64,000 bases of DNA from Hyphomicrobiales bacterium (GTDB lineage: Bacteria; Pseudomonadota; Alphaproteobacteria; Rhizobiales; Rhizobiaceae): the NCBI GenBank assembly GCA_900470965.1, contig UCCS01000045.1, forward strand, positions 27,789-91,788. The letters are read 5' to 3'. Positions 48,648 to 59,274 of the stretch are shown in pieces (position 1 is the stretch's first letter; each line of letters opens with the position of its first letter). The position numbers were made by a program, and so were the translations under genes. The notes under the pieces were generated by a model that was not told where the DNA came from, made no database searches, and saw only the letters and a list, made by a program, of their open reading frames with translations.

Positions 48648-49583
48648 ATGACAAGCATCCTCACCAACAACGCTGCCATGGCAGCGCTGCAGACGCTGCG
48701 CGGCGTAAATGACAGTCTCAAGGATACCCAGGGCCGCGTCTCCTCGGGCTATCGGATTGACAAAGCTGCCGACAACGCTGCCTACTGGTCGATCGCAACG
48801 ACAATGCGTTCGGACAACAAGGCTCTCGGCGCGGTTTCCGACGCCCTCGGCCTCGGTGCAGCAAAGGTCGACACCGCGTACACGGCCATGGACAACGCCA
48901 TCGACGTTGTCACGGAAATCAAGGCGAAGATCGTCGCCGCCACGGAAAAGGGCGTCGACAAAACCAAGATTCAGGAAGAACTCGACCAGCTGCAGGAGCA
49001 ACTGGTGAGCATCGCCCAATCGGCTTCCTTCTCCGGTGAAAACTGGGTTGCCGGCGCTTCGGGCACGAAGAGCGTCGTCTCCTCCTTCGTCCGTGACGGT
49101 TCCAATGCCGTTTCGGTCAAGATGACGGATTACGTTCTCGATGCCGGTACGCTGGGTAATGTCCTGTTCGGCATGAACAGCAACGGCACGATCCAGACGA
49201 CGAGCGGCATCATCGGCACCGCATTCAACGGGACCTATGGCAACACCGTTATCGTCATGCCATCGATTTACGCGCTCGATATCACCAACTTCACGCAAGG
49301 CCAGCTCGACGGGGCGCTTTCCGGCGTCGAGCTCGTGCTCCAGGCGATGACCAATGCAGGTTCGCAGCTTGGCTCGATTTCGACCCGAATACAGTTGCAG
49401 GAAACCTTCGTCAGCGCCCTGACCGACTCGATCGACTCGGGTGTCGGCCGCCTCGTCGACGCCGACATGGAAGAAGAGTCCTCTAAGCTCTCGGCGCTGC
49501 AAACGCAGCAGCAGCTTGCAATCCAGTCTCTGTCGATCGCGAATTCTTCGGCACAGAATATTCTCTCGCTCTTCCGCAGTTAA
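48648..49583 (+). CDS. Solitary flagellin
   Basis: A 311-residue rhizobial-type flagellin. The N-terminal D0/D1 region MTSILTNNAAMAALQTLR, the segment VSSGYRIDKAADNAAYWSIATTMRSDNKAL, and the C-terminal SKLSALQTQQQLAIQSLSIANSSAQNILSLFRS-like tail are standard. It is apart from any other flagellar gene here, so it is probably a secondary flagellin; I do not assign a letter (rhizobia have several scattered copies). ATG 48648 gives the family's N-terminus. Followed by a terminator. Confidence 0.96.
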   Translation: MTSILTNNAAMAALQTLRGVNDSLKDTQGRVSSGYRIDKAADNAAYWSIATTMRSDNKALGAVSDALGLGAAKVDTAYTAMDNAIDVVTEIKAKIVAATEKGVDKTKIQEELDQLQEQLVSIAQSASFSGENWVAGASGTKSVVSSFVRDGSNAVSVKMTDYVLDAGTLGNVLFGMNSNGTIQTTSGIIGTAFNGTYGNTVIVMPSIYALDITNFTQGQLDGALSGVELVLQAMTNAGSQLGSISTRIQLQETFVSALTDSIDSGVGRLVDADMEEESSKLSALQTQQQLAIQSLSIANSSAQNILSLFRS

Positions 49584-49608
49584 CGTCTGGCAGAAGAACG
49601 GTAACAAA

Positions 49609-49636
49609 AAACCCCGCCATCGGCGGGGTTTCTTCA
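49609..49636 (+). terminator. Intrinsic terminator of flagellin gene
   Basis: A 10-bp stem (49609-49618 with 49622-49631) with a 3-base loop and short T tail, before the convergent trcR gene. Confidence 0.85.
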
Positions 49637-49654
49637 TTTCAGGATATGACGATC

Positions 49655-50356
49655 TCAGAAGTGATCGTCTTCATCTTCGTCCTTCGGCGTCGAGCGTAGC
49701 GAGCTCAGCTTGCGGAAGACGGCATCGGCGTCGATTTCCTTTTCTTCCTCGCGCTCGTAGCTCGGCGTCAGGCGCTCGGTTTCCTGAGCAGACTGCAGCG
49801 TCGCACCGAGTTCTGCCGCGGTCGGCAGCGGACGGCCCTTGGAAGCCTTTTCCACTTCCATGTCGAGATCGATCTGGCTGCAAAGGCCGAGTGTGACCGG
49901 GTCCATCGGTGCCAGGTTTGCCGAATTCCAATGGGTGCGCTCGCGAATCTGCTCGATCGTCGATTTCGTGGTGCCGACGAGACGTGAAATCTGCGCATCC
50001 TTCAGTTCCGGATGGTTGCGAACCAGCCAGAGAATGGCGTTCGGGCGATCCTGACGCTTGGAAACCGGGGTATAGCGCGGACCGCGGCGTTTGGATTCCG
50101 GCACGCGGACCTTCGGCTCGGAAAGCTTCAGCTTATAGTTCGGGTTGCCTTCGGCGCGGGCGATTTCATCGCGGGAAAGCTGGCCGGTGGCGATCGGGTC
50201 CAGGCCCTTGATGCCCTGCGCGGCTTCACCATCGGCAATCGCCTTGACTTCGAGCGGATGCAGTTTGCAAAACTGAGCAATCTGGTCGAAAGACAGGGCT
50301 GTATTGTCGACGAGCCAGATGGCAGTCGCCTTTGGCATGAGCAGCTGTTGAGCCAT
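49655..50356 (-). CDS. trcR: DUF1013 cell-cycle regulator TrcR
   Basis: A 233-residue soluble protein of the alphaproteobacterial DUF1013 family. The start MAQQLLMPKATAIWLVDNTALSFDQIAQFC, the middle KLKLSEPKVRVPESKRRGPRYTPV and NAILWLVRNHPELKDAQISRLVGTTKSTI (a helix-turn-helix-like block), and the acidic tail are family features. In Caulobacter, DUF1013 protein TrcR associates with RNA polymerase and influences cell-cycle transcription. ATG 50356 is used, preceded by GAAGGA; the longer frame to 50443 has no support. Divergent from acsA. Confidence 0.88.
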   Translation of the reverse strand: MAQQLLMPKATAIWLVDNTALSFDQIAQFCKLHPLEVKAIADGEAAQGIKGLDPIATGQLSRDEIARAEGNPNYKLKLSEPKVRVPESKRRGPRYTPVSKRQDRPNAILWLVRNHPELKDAQISRLVGTTKSTIEQIRERTHWNSANLAPMDPVTLGLCSQIDLDMEVEKASKGRPLPTAAELGATLQSAQETERLTPSYEREEEKEIDADAVFRKLSSLRSTPKDEDEDDHF

Positions 50357-50589
50357 GGATATAGTCCTTCTATCGTCCGCGCCGGTCGCGGTCCGTGGAT
50401 TGTCACCACAATGTCCGGGAAATATGGCGCTATATAACCGCACTGTCGCAGAATTGCAATTCTTCAGAAATGAAATGACCTTTGTCTAATTGCCGTCATC
50501 AGACTACCTGATATGAATTGCGCAATTCGAGTCCCGGTCGCTGCGTCGAAACCATCGACCGTTGCATAGCCTTGTGAGGAGGAGTTCCC

Positions 50590-52545
50590 ATGTCGGAGAA
50601 GATCTATCCGGTTTCCAAACCGGTGAAGACCCGTGCGCTGATCGATCAGGCCAAGTACGAGCAATGGTACGAGGAAAGCATTGAAAACCCCGATAAGTTC
50701 TGGGGTAAACACGGCAAGCGCATCGACTGGTTCAAGCCCTATACTAAGGTCAAGAACACGTCCTTTACCGGCAAAGTCTCGATCAAGTGGTTCGAGGATG
50801 GCCAGACCAATGTTTCCTATAATTGCATCGATCGCCATCTGAAGACGAACGGCAACCAGACCGCCATCATCTTCGAAGGCGACAACCCCTATATCGATAA
50901 AAAGATCACCTATAACGAGCTCTACGAGCATGTCTGCCGCATGGCGAACGTGCTGAAGAAGCATGGCGTCAAGAAGGGTGACCGCGTCACCATCTACATG
51001 CCGATGATCCCGGAAGCAGCCTATGCAATGCTCGCCTGCGCCCGCATCGGCGCGGTGCATTCCGTCGTTTTCGGTGGCTTCTCGCCGGAAGCGCTGGCTG
51101 GCCGTATCGTCGACTGTGAATCCACCTTCGTCATCACCTGCGACGAGGGCATTCGCGGCGGCAAGCCGGTGCCGCTGAAGGATAATACGGATACGGCCAT
51201 CCACATTGCCGCCCGTCAGTATGTGGCGGTCAACAAGGTGCTCGTCGTGCGCCGTACCGGCGGCAAAACCGGCTGGGCGCCGGGCCGCGACCTCTGGTAC
51301 CATCAGGAAATCGCCAAGGTGAAGGCTGAATGCCCGCCGGTGAAGATGAAGGCCGAAGATCCGCTCTTCATCCTTTATACCTCAGGCTCGACGGGCAAAC
51401 CGAAGGGTGTCCTGCACACGACGGGCGGCTATCTCGTCTATGCGGCGATGACGCATGAATATGTCTTCGATTATCACCCGGGCGATGTCTACTGGTGCAC
51501 GGCCGACGTCGGCTGGGTTACCGGTCACTCCTATATCGTCTACGGACCGCTCGCGAACTGCGCCACCACGCTGATGTTCGAAGGCGTGCCGAATTTTCCG
51601 GACCAGGGCCGGTTCTGGGAAATCATCGACAAACACAAGGTCAATATCTTCTACACGGCACCGACGGCGATCCGCTCGCTCATGGGCGCCGGCGACCATT
51701 TCGTTACCCGCTCTTCGCGCGAGAGCCTGCGCCTGCTCGGCACGGTGGGCGAACCGATCAATCCGGAAGCCTGGGAATGGTATTACAATGTCGTCGGCGA
51801 CAAGCGTTGCCCCGTGATCGATACATGGTGGCAGACGGAAACCGGCGGCCATATGATCACGCCGCTGCCGGGCGCGACCGACCTCAAGCCCGGTTCGGCC
51901 ACCAAGCCCTTCTTCGGCGTCAAGCCGCAGCTCGTCGATAATGAGGGCAAGGTGCTGGAAGGCGCCGCCGACGGCAATCTCTGCATCACCGACAGCTGGC
52001 CGGGCCAGATGCGTACGGTCTATGGCGACCACGAGCGCTTCATCCAGACCTATTTCTCCACCTATAAGGGCCGGTATTTCACCGGTGACGGCTGCCGCCG
52101 CGACGAAGACGGCTATTACTGGATCACCGGCCGCGTCGATGACGTTCTAAACGTTTCCGGCCATCGTCTCGGCACCGCGGAAGTCGAATCCGCCCTCGTC
52201 TCGCACAATCTCGTCTCGGAAGCTGCCGTTGTTGGTTATCCACACCCGATCAAAGGCCAGGGCATTTATTGCTACGTCACGCTGATGGCGGGCAATGAGG
52301 GCACAGACGAACTGCGCCAGCAGCTTGTCAAACACGTGCGTGCCGAAATCGGCCCGATTGCAGCACCCGACAAAATCCAGTTCGCACCCGGTCTGCCGAA
52401 GACCCGTTCGGGCAAGATCATGCGCCGCATCCTGCGCAAAATTGCCGAGGACGATTTCGGTTCGCTTGGCGATACCTCGACGTTGGCAGATCCGGCCGTT
52501 GTCGAAGATCTGATCGCTAACCGGCAGAATAAGGCTACGGCTTGA
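50590..52545 (+). CDS. acsA: Acetyl-CoA synthetase
   Basis: A 651-residue AMP-forming ligase that activates acetate. The adenylation loop is [13 protein letters not shown] (from residue 262), later blocks include [13 protein letters not shown] and [12 protein letters not shown], and the acetylatable lysine is in [12 protein letters not shown] (Lys609). Strong ribosome site GAGGAGG. A 10-bp stem terminator follows. Normal length. Confidence 0.98.
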   Translation: MSEKIYPVSKPVKTRALIDQAKYEQWYEESIENPDKFWGKHGKRIDWFKPYTKVKNTSFTGKVSIKWFEDGQTNVSYNCIDRHLKTNGNQTAIIFEGDNPYIDKKITYNELYEHVCRMANVLKKHGVKKGDRVTIYMPMIPEAAYAMLACARIGAVHSVVFGGFSPEALAGRIVDCESTFVITCDEGIRGGKPVPLKDNTDTAIHIAARQYVAVNKVLVVRRTGGKTGWAPGRDLWYHQEIAKVKAECPPVKMKAEDPLFILYTSGSTGKPKGVLHTTGGYLVYAAMTHEYVFDYHPGDVYWCTADVGWVTGHSYIVYGPLANCATTLMFEGVPNFPDQGRFWEIIDKHKVNIFYTAPTAIRSLMGAGDHFVTRSSRESLRLLGTVGEPINPEAWEWYYNVVGDKRCPVIDTWWQTETGGHMITPLPGATDLKPGSATKPFFGVKPQLVDNEGKVLEGAADGNLCITDSWPGQMRTVYGDHERFIQTYFSTYKGRYFTGDGCRRDEDGYYWITGRVDDVLNVSGHRLGTAEVESALVSHNLVSEAAVVGYPHPIKGQGIYCYVTLMAGNEGTDELRQQLVKHVRAEIGPIAAPDKIQFAPGLPKTRSGKIMRRILRKIAEDDFGSLGDTSTLADPAVVEDLIANRQNKATA

Positions 52546-52550
52546 GTCCA

Positions 52551-52586
52551 AGGGCCGCTCCACCGCCAGGAGCGGCCCTATTCTTC
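52551..52586 (+). terminator. Terminator of acsA
   Basis: A 10-bp stem (52551-52560 with 52570-52579), 9-base loop, T-rich tail, overlapping the end of the convergent nuclease gene. Confidence 0.82.
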
Positions 52587-53021
52587 CGCGCAGAAAACCT
52601 GTGGTTTGCGACCCCCGTCATAGGCGCGGACCAGTCCTTCCGAAAGAAGATCCTGTGCGGGATTGCGCCCATCCGCGAAGGTGACATTGGCGAGAATTCG
52701 CCCGAAATATTTGTCGCCGGCGATCTCCCTCAGCTGGATAATGGAGACGCCTGATATCATTTGTTCAAGCGCATCTCGTGCCTCGAGACCGGCCTTCCGG
52801 ATTTCAGCGCATTTCGAATGGATTTCGGGCGCATCTATGCCGCGAATGCGGACATAGACTTCCATGGTCTGCTGCGGCCAGGGTGTTGCGGCAACCAGTA
52901 GCGTATCGCCGTCAATGATCCGTATAATCTTCGCCGATACAGGTCCTTCGATTTCGTCCCGTGCCGCGAGGGCCGGCACAGAAGAAAGAGACAACAGAAG
53001 AATCGAAAGCAGCTTAAGCAT
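52578..53021 (-). CDS. Secreted thermonuclease-family protein
   Basis: A 147-residue SNase-like OB-fold protein. The first 20 residues (KLLSILLLSLSSVPALAA) form a signal peptide, so it is probably periplasmic or secreted. The calcium and catalytic motifs RIIDGDTLLV and RIRGIDAPEIHSKC are present, then FGRILANVTFADG. Substrate is predicted to be nucleic acid, but several family members have lost activity. It is convergent with acsA. Confidence 0.87.
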   Translation of the reverse strand: MLKLLSILLLSLSSVPALAARDEIEGPVSAKIIRIIDGDTLLVAATPWPQQTMEVYVRIRGIDAPEIHSKCAEIRKAGLEARDALEQMISGVSIIQLREIAGDKYFGRILANVTFADGRNPAQDLLSEGLVRAYDGGRKPQVFCAEE

Positions 53022-53069
53022 AATAGGAATAAATTCCGATTAAGCTGCGAAGTCAATGGGAATATTTGC

Positions 53070-53294
53070 CTAAAAATCGATTGTGCGGCCGTTGATCTCA
53101 TAGTCACCGAAACGCGAGGGCTCTGCACCTCCCCGTCCACCGATCTCCGGCGGCAGTTCAACGGGCTTAGCGTTTTTGCGGCGCTCCTCGGCTTCGGCCA
53201 GCGCACGCTTGGCGGCAGGGGAAAGCATCTTGCGCCGCGGCTCGGAGCCTTCTGGCACCGGGGTTTCCACATTATCGTTATCGGCCGTCTGCAT
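53070..53294 (-). CDS. DUF1674 protein (SdhAF4-like)
   Basis: A 74-residue protein whose C-terminus, RGGAEPSRFGDYEINGRTIDF, is the DUF1674/SdhAF4 signature (GPEPTRYGDWE-type with a terminal DF). In mitochondria SdhAF4 assists succinate dehydrogenase assembly. The N-terminal half is disordered and charged. No sdh genes are nearby, so the role is inferred by family only. Confidence 0.85.
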   Translation of the reverse strand: MQTADNDNVETPVPEGSEPRRKMLSPAAKRALAEAEERRKNAKPVELPPEIGGRGGAEPSRFGDYEINGRTIDF

Positions 53295-53405
53295 GCTGCA
53301 CTCCCGCCTGAAAATATTGAAAATGGCTGGCGAATAACCAAATCATAGTGCGTTGGCGCCAGGATTTAAAGCATCCCGCTGCAATCAAGGAGATGGAGAC
53401 CTCTG

Positions 53406-54368
53406 ATGAACCTCGTGCGTACTGCCATGTTGCTTGCCTTCATGACGGCGCTTTTCATGTTTGTCGGCTTTTTGATCGGCGGCAGAGGCGGCATGATGAT
53501 CGCCTTTCTCATCGCTGCCGGCATGAATTTCTTCTCCTACTGGAACGCCGACCGGATGGTATTATCGGCCTATCGGGCGCAGGAGGTCGATGAGCGCAAC
53601 GCCCCGGAATTTTACCGTATCGTGCGCGATCTCGCCCATAATGCGGGCCTGCCGATGCCGAAGGTCTATCTCTACGACGGCCCTCAGCCGAATGCCTTTG
53701 CGACCGGGCGCAATCCGGAGAATGCTGCCGTCGCGGCCTCCACCGGCCTGCTTGCCGCCCTCTCGCCAGAAGAAGTTGCGGGCGTGATGGCGCATGAGCT
53801 TGCCCACGTCCAGAACCGCGATACGCTGACCATGACGATCACCGCCACGCTTGCCGGTGCGATCTCGATGCTCGGCAATTTCGCCTTCTTCTTTGGCGGC
53901 AACCGCGAGAACAACAACAATCCCCTGGGCTTCGTCGGCGTGCTCGTCGCGATGATCGTTGCGCCGCTTGCCGCCATGCTGGTGCAGATGGCAATCAGCC
54001 GTACGCGCGAATATTCGGCCGACAGGCGGGGTGCTGAAATCTGCGGCAACCCGCTGTGGTTGGCTTCCGCGCTCGGCAAGATTGCCCGCGGTGCGGCGCA
54101 TGTGCCGAACTACGACGCTGAACGCAACCCGGCGACCGCGCATATGTTCATCATCAATCCGCTCTCCGGCGAGCGCATGGACAACCTGTTTTCGACCCAT
54201 CCGAACACCGAAAATCGTATTGCGGCCCTGCAGGAAATGGCACGGGGAGGTTTCGACGTCTCGACGCGGCCGGTTCGTGCTGCTAATCCGACACGCAAAT
54301 CGCGCTCGGTTCCGAATACGGGTTCCGGCGGCGGTGGCTCGCAACCGCCAAAGGGTCCGTGGTCTTGA
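53406..54368 (+). CDS. htpX: Membrane metalloprotease HtpX
   Basis: A 320-residue M48 zinc protease that degrades misfolded inner-membrane proteins. Two N-terminal helices ([36 protein letters not shown]), the zinc motif [12 protein letters not shown] (His130, Glu131, His134), and two later hydrophobic segments. The Gly-rich C-terminus is typical of rhizobia. Its stop overlaps the next gene by 10 bases. Confidence 0.96.
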   Translation: MNLVRTAMLLAFMTALFMFVGFLIGGRGGMMIAFLIAAGMNFFSYWNADRMVLSAYRAQEVDERNAPEFYRIVRDLAHNAGLPMPKVYLYDGPQPNAFATGRNPENAAVAASTGLLAALSPEEVAGVMAHELAHVQNRDTLTMTITATLAGAISMLGNFAFFFGGNRENNNNPLGFVGVLVAMIVAPLAAMLVQMAISRTREYSADRRGAEICGNPLWLASALGKIARGAAHVPNYDAERNPATAHMFIINPLSGERMDNLFSTHPNTENRIAALQEMARGGFDVSTRPVRAANPTRKSRSVPNTGSGGGGSQPPKGPWS

Positions 54369-55750
54369 ATTCAGACGGCAAGAAGAAGCCAGCTCACAAA
54401 CATAAACCTTCCCCAGAACGCTCAGCGCAGGCGCCGATAAAACCCGGCCTGCCGGCGCGTGCTGCAGCCGCAAAAATCCTTGCCGCCGTCGTCGACAAAA
54501 AACTGCCGCTCGATGGCGCGCTGGATCACGAGCATGGAAATCCGGCCTACAAGGCGCTCGGGGAAAGCGATCGTGCTCTGGTTCGCGCCATCCTCAACAC
54601 CACCCTCAGGCATCTGCCTCGCATCGATGCAGCCATTGCCTCGCTGCTCGAAACGCCGTTACCGGAGGGTGCCCGAGCTTTGCATCATGTGCTTGCCGTT
54701 GGTGCTGCGCAGATTCTCTATCTCGACGTTCCCGATCACTCCGCCGTCGACCTTGCGGTCGAACAGGCCAATCAGGATCCTCGCAATCGGCGTTTCGCCA
54801 AGCTCGTCAATGCGATCCTGCGCCGTCTTAGCCGTGAGAAGGAGCATATCCTTGCCGAAATCGCTGACATTCCGCCAATGCCAGCGTGGTTCATCGCGCG
54901 GCTTGCGAAAGCCTACGGGAAAGAGCGGGCACTTGCCATTTCGGAATCCCAGCTTGAGCCGGCGGCGATCGATCTTACCGTTAAATCCGATGCCGCAAGC
55001 TGGGCGGAGCGCCTGAACGGCACGGTGCTACCCACTGGCGGCGTGCGACTTTCCGCTTTTGAAGGCGGTATTCCCTTGCTTGCCGGTTTTGACGAGGGTG
55101 AATGGTGGGTTCAGGATGCGGCTGCGAGCATTCCCGCAAATCTCTTCGGTGATCTCACCGGCAAGCGTGTTGCCGATCTCTGCGCTGCGCCGGGCGGCAA
55201 GACTGCCCAGCTCATCCTTGCCGGCGGCAAGGTGACGGCGATCGACCAGTCCGAAAATCGGCTGAAGCGCTTGCGCTCTAATCTGGAGCGGCTGGGCCTC
55301 GAAGCCGATACGATCGCGGTGGATCTCACGAAATTCGAACCGTCGGAGCGTTTCGACGCGATTCTTCTCGACGCGCCCTGCTCTTCGACAGGTACGACGC
55401 GCCGGCATCCCGACGTGCTCTGGACGAAAGGCGCCGAGGATATCACCAAGCTCGCAGCACTGCAGGAGCGTCTTCTGCGCCATGCTATTACCCTGCTGAA
55501 CCCTGGCGGCGTGCTCGTCTTTTCCAACTGCTCGCTCGATCCGCAGGAAGGCGAGGAGGTCGTGGCGCGCGTTCTCGAAGATGTGAAGGGCGTTGAACGG
55601 GTGCCGATCGACACCGAAAAATGGCCCGGTATGAGTCAGGCGATTACACCACTGGGCGAGTTCCGCACACTTCCTACAATGCTGGATATGCCTGATGGTT
55701 TTGCGTCGGGCCTCGATGGCTTCTACGCTGCGGTGCTCAGACGCGTCTAA
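54359..55750 (+). CDS. rsmB: RsmB-family 16S rRNA (cytosine-5) methyltransferase
   Basis: A 463-residue protein with an N-terminal NusB-like RNA-binding domain (residues about 30-170) and a C-terminal SAM methyltransferase. The SAM loop is [13 protein letters not shown], and the two catalytic cysteines are Cys341 in [15 protein letters not shown] and Cys391 in [12 protein letters not shown]. It is RsmB (old name Sun/Fmu). The start is either GTG 54359, overlapping htpX, or TTG 54365 with a better-spaced AAGGG. Confidence 0.93.
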   Translation: MVLNSDGKKKPAHKHKPSPERSAQAPIKPGLPARAAAAKILAAVVDKKLPLDGALDHEHGNPAYKALGESDRALVRAILNTTLRHLPRIDAAIASLLETPLPEGARALHHVLAVGAAQILYLDVPDHSAVDLAVEQANQDPRNRRFAKLVNAILRRLSREKEHILAEIADIPPMPAWFIARLAKAYGKERALAISESQLEPAAIDLTVKSDAASWAERLNGTVLPTGGVRLSAFEGGIPLLAGFDEGEWWVQDAAASIPANLFGDLTGKRVADLCAAPGGKTAQLILAGGKVTAIDQSENRLKRLRSNLERLGLEADTIAVDLTKFEPSERFDAILLDAPCSSTGTTRRHPDVLWTKGAEDITKLAALQERLLRHAITLLNPGGVLVFSNCSLDPQEGEEVVARVLEDVKGVERVPIDTEKWPGMSQAITPLGEFRTLPTMLDMPDGFASGLDGFYAAVLRRV

Positions 55751-55852
55751 GTTCTATTATATTCCAACTTCATCACAAAATAATACATCGTGGCTAATGA
55801 AATCGGTTTTGATTCATCTATTCTTAACCACGAGGGGCAATAGACAATTGAT

Positions 55853-57520
55853 ATGCAGTCCGGTCGGCGTCTTGCGAGCATGTATGTTCGGGAAGCTTGG
55901 CGGCGCGGTACGCGCCGTGCCGCACTTCTGCGCTTGCGTTTCTTCCGCCATGCCATACCGGTGCCGGAACGCCTGATCGTCGCGCCGACGGATCTGAGAG
56001 GCATCGATTCACACGTTGCCGAAGAAATCATGGACGGCCGGTTTCCGCTTGCCGGGCGTATGTTGGAAACCGGCGGCAAATCCCCGTTCACGTTGACGCT
56101 TCCGTCGCGCGCTTTTGCGGTCAGGCTTCATAGCTTCGGCTGGCTGCGGCATATGCGGGCCAATAAGAGCGAGCGCGGTTCGGCCGTTGCCCGTGTGATC
56201 GTCGATAGTTGGCTCTCCATCCACGGGGGGCGTATTGAAGGCATCGCCTGGGAGACCGACGTCGTCTCGCAGCGTGTCATTGCCTGGCTGGCGCATTCTC
56301 CGGTCGTCCTGCAGAATGCCGATCGCGGTTTTTATCGCCGCTTCATGAAGTCGCTCGCCTTTCATATCGGTTATTTGCGCCGCATGGCGCCCTATTCGAC
56401 TGGTGAAGTCCGCTTCCGCCTGCGCATCGCGCTCGCGACGGCCTCTGTCGCCATGCCAGTGCGTGCCTCGACAGTGCGGCGGGCGGCCCAGGCGCTCGAC
56501 CGCGAATTCGACAGCCAGATTCTGCCTGACGGCGGCCATATCTCCCGCAATCCACGCGTCGGGCTTGAGCTGCTGCTCGATCTGCTGCCGCTGCGGCAGA
56601 CCTATGTCAATCTCGGCCACGATCTGCCACAGAAGCTGATCTCCGGTATTGACCGCATGTACCCTGCCCTGCGCTTCTTCCGCCATCAGGATGGAGATCT
56701 GGCGCTCTTCAACGGTGCGACATCCACGCTGGCAGACGAGCTGATGTCCGTGCTGCGCTACGACGAGACTGCAGGCCAGCCGTTCAAAGCGCTACCGCAT
56801 TCCCGCTATCAGCGACTTGCCGCCGGCAAGACGGTGATCATTGCCGATACCGGACCACCCTCGCCCGCCTGCTTCAGAACAGCCCATGCAGGCAGTCTCT
56901 CCTTCGAAATGTCCTCAGGCCGCTACCGCTTCATCGTCAACTCGGGATCGCCGAAATTCGCAGGCCAACGCTATGTCCAGATGGCCCGCACCACGGCTGC
57001 CCATTCCACTGTGGTCCTGAACGATACGTCCTCTAGTCGGTTCTCTCCCTCGGCTTTTCTGGCCCATATGATGACGGAGCCGGTGGAAACGGTTGCCGCC
57101 GAGCGCGTGGAGACCGAGGATGGCCGTGAAGGCATCAAGGCGAGGCATGACGGCTATCTCGATGCATTTGGCGTCATCCATGAGCGGGAGCTGACGCTGA
57201 ACGCCGCTGGCTCCATCGTGACCGGCATGGACCGTTTTGTGACGGACGACCGGTATCACAGCGAAGGTCCGCTGCGGGCGGTTGCCCGCTTCCACATCCA
57301 TCCCGCCATCGTGCCGAGGCAGAACGATACGGAATCCGTGCTGCTGACGGCGCCGGATGGCGAAAGCTGGTTGTTTTCCTCTCCCGGCAATGAAGTGCTG
57401 ATCTCGGAAGATATTTTCTTTGCTGACAGCGCCGGTATCAGCAGCTCGGACCAGATCGAGATCGATTTCGATTTGGCGGAGAAACCTGAAATTCGCTGGT
57501 TTTTATCGCGCAAGGGCTAG
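55853..57520 (+). CDS. Heparinase II/III-family protein
   Basis: A 555-residue protein with an alpha-helical toroid-like N-terminal half (AWLAHSPVVLQNADRGFYRRFMKSLAFHIGYLRRM and so on) and a C-terminal heparinase II/III beta-sandwich (LSFEMSSGRYRFIVNSGSPKFAG, TTAAHSTVVLNDTSSSRF, RHDGYLDAFGVIHERELTL). The family includes polysaccharide lyases for heparin and alginate. The alphaproteobacterial members sit next to rsmB and purH, and their substrate is unknown. No clear signal peptide. ATG 55880 is an alternative start. Confidence 0.92.
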   Translation: MQSGRRLASMYVREAWRRGTRRAALLRLRFFRHAIPVPERLIVAPTDLRGIDSHVAEEIMDGRFPLAGRMLETGGKSPFTLTLPSRAFAVRLHSFGWLRHMRANKSERGSAVARVIVDSWLSIHGGRIEGIAWETDVVSQRVIAWLAHSPVVLQNADRGFYRRFMKSLAFHIGYLRRMAPYSTGEVRFRLRIALATASVAMPVRASTVRRAAQALDREFDSQILPDGGHISRNPRVGLELLLDLLPLRQTYVNLGHDLPQKLISGIDRMYPALRFFRHQDGDLALFNGATSTLADELMSVLRYDETAGQPFKALPHSRYQRLAAGKTVIIADTGPPSPACFRTAHAGSLSFEMSSGRYRFIVNSGSPKFAGQRYVQMARTTAAHSTVVLNDTSSSRFSPSAFLAHMMTEPVETVAAERVETEDGREGIKARHDGYLDAFGVIHERELTLNAAGSIVTGMDRFVTDDRYHSEGPLRAVARFHIHPAIVPRQNDTESVLLTAPDGESWLFSSPGNEVLISEDIFFADSAGISSSDQIEIDFDLAEKPEIRWFLSRKG

Positions 57521-57612
57521 CAGCTGTTTGCGCCGGCTCCAAGCTGTGGTAACGCGGCCCCATCAAGCGTCCCTTGCCCGGATGTCTCCCGAAGCCCGAA
57601 CGGAGAAGGTTC

Positions 57613-59229
57613 ATGGCCGTCATTTCCAAGAAAATCCCCGCCCCCGACAAGGTCGAAGTCAAGACCGCGCTGCTCTCTGTCTTCGATAAGACCGGTATCA
57701 TCGAACTTGCCCGTGCGCTTTCGGCGCGTGGCGTGCGCCTGCTGTCGACCGGCGGCACCTACAAGGCGATCGCGACCGCAGGACTTGCGGTGACCGACGT
57801 TTCCGAAGTGACGCAGTTTCCGGAAATCATGGATGGCCGCGTGAAGACCCTGCATCCCAAGGTGCATGGCGGCCTGCTGGCGATCCGTGACGATGTCGAG
57901 CATCAGGAAGCCATGAAGGCCCATGGGATCGACGGCATCGACCTGCTGGTCGTCAATCTCTATCCCTTTGAGGATGTTCGTGCGGCCGGCGGTGACTATC
58001 CGACGACGGTCGAGAATATCGATATCGGTGGCCCGGCAATGATCCGCGCTTCCGCTAAGAACCATGCCTATGTCACCGTCATCACCGACCCGGCCGACTA
58101 TGCCGAGCTGGCCGAGCAACTGTCGGCCGATGCCGGCAAGACAGCCTATGCCTTCCGCCAGCGCATGGCGGCCAAAGCCTATGCCCGTACTGCCGCCTAT
58201 GACGCTGCCATTTCCAACTGGTTTGCTGAGGCGCTTTCGATCGATACGCCGCGTCATCGCACCATTGGCGGCGTGCTGAAGGAAGAGATGCGCTACGGTG
58301 AAAACCCGCACCAGAGGGCCGCCTTCTACGTGACGGGCGAAAAGCGCCCGGGCGTTTCGACAGCCGTCCTGCTGCAGGGTAAGCAACTCTCCTACAACAA
58401 TATCAACGATACCGATGCGGCCTACGAACTCGTGGCCGAGTTCCTGCCGGAGAAGTCGCCGGCCTGCGCCATCATCAAGCACGCCAATCCCTGCGGTGTC
58501 GCAACCGGTTCAACACTTCTCGAGGCCTATAAGCGGGCGCTTGCCTGCGATTCCGTCTCGGCTTTCGGCGGTATCATCGCATTGAACCAGACGCTCGATG
58601 CGGCGACGGCCGAAGAAATCATCCAGCTCTTCACCGAGGTCATCATTGCGCCTGACGTCACCGAAGAAGCCAAGGCAATCGTGGCGCGCAAGCCGAACCT
58701 GCGCCTGCTTTCAGCCGGCGGCCTGCCGGACGCGCGTGCGGCCGGCATCACTGCCAAGACCGTTTCCGGCGGCCTGCTCGTCCAGAGCCGCGACAACGGC
58801 ATGGTCGAGGATCTGGAACTGAAGGTGGTCACCAAACGCGCGCCGACGGCCCAGGAACTGGAAGACATGAAGTTCGCCTTCAAGGTCGGCAAGCATGTGA
58901 AGTCGAATGCCGTGGTCTATGCCAAGGACGGCCAGACCGCAGGTATCGGCGCCGGCCAGATGAGCCGTGTCGATTCCGCCCGCATCGCTGCGCTCAAAGC
59001 TGAGGAAGCGGCCAAGGCGCTCGGTCTCGCCGTTCCGATGACACATGGTTCGGCAGTCGCCTCCGAGGCCTTCCTGCCCTTCGCCGATGGCTTACTGTCG
59101 ATGATTGCTGCTGGCGCCACCGCCGTGATCCAGCCGGGCGGTTCTATGCGCGATCAGGAAGTCATCGATGCGGCAAACGAGTACAATGTCGCGATGGTCT
59201 TTACCGGCATGCGCCATTTCCGCCATTAA
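57613..59229 (+). CDS. purH: Bifunctional AICAR transformylase / IMP cyclohydrolase
   Basis: A 538-residue enzyme catalysing the last two steps of IMP synthesis. The N-terminal IMP cyclohydrolase domain ([37 protein letters not shown]) precedes the AICAR transformylase, whose catalytic motif is [14 protein letters not shown] (Lys289, His290). The C-terminus FTGMRHFRH is typical. ATG 57613 is used rather than the upstream start at 57574. A stem-loop follows. Confidence 0.98.
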   Translation: MAVISKKIPAPDKVEVKTALLSVFDKTGIIELARALSARGVRLLSTGGTYKAIATAGLAVTDVSEVTQFPEIMDGRVKTLHPKVHGGLLAIRDDVEHQEAMKAHGIDGIDLLVVNLYPFEDVRAAGGDYPTTVENIDIGGPAMIRASAKNHAYVTVITDPADYAELAEQLSADAGKTAYAFRQRMAAKAYARTAAYDAAISNWFAEALSIDTPRHRTIGGVLKEEMRYGENPHQRAAFYVTGEKRPGVSTAVLLQGKQLSYNNINDTDAAYELVAEFLPEKSPACAIIKHANPCGVATGSTLLEAYKRALACDSVSAFGGIIALNQTLDAATAEEIIQLFTEVIIAPDVTEEAKAIVARKPNLRLLSAGGLPDARAAGITAKTVSGGLLVQSRDNGMVEDLELKVVTKRAPTAQELEDMKFAFKVGKHVKSNAVVYAKDGQTAGIGAGQMSRVDSARIAALKAEEAAKALGLAVPMTHGSAVASEAFLPFADGLLSMIAAGATAVIQPGGSMRDQEVIDAANEYNVAMVFTGMRHFRH

Positions 59230-59246
59230 GCGGAGCAACGGATATG

Positions 59247-59268
59247 CCCCCGGCTTTGCGGCCGGGGG
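59247..59268. repeat. Stem-loop between convergent purH and MFS gene
   Basis: An 8-bp GC stem (59247-59254 with 59261-59268), flanked by ATAT bases that could extend it. No T tract, so its terminator role is uncertain. Confidence 0.55.
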
Positions 59269-59274
59269 AATATG

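Noticed and set aside
52236..52244. Exact DnaA box TTATCCACA inside acsA
   Set aside because: A single 9-mer inside a coding gene 18 kb from the cluster is expected by chance.
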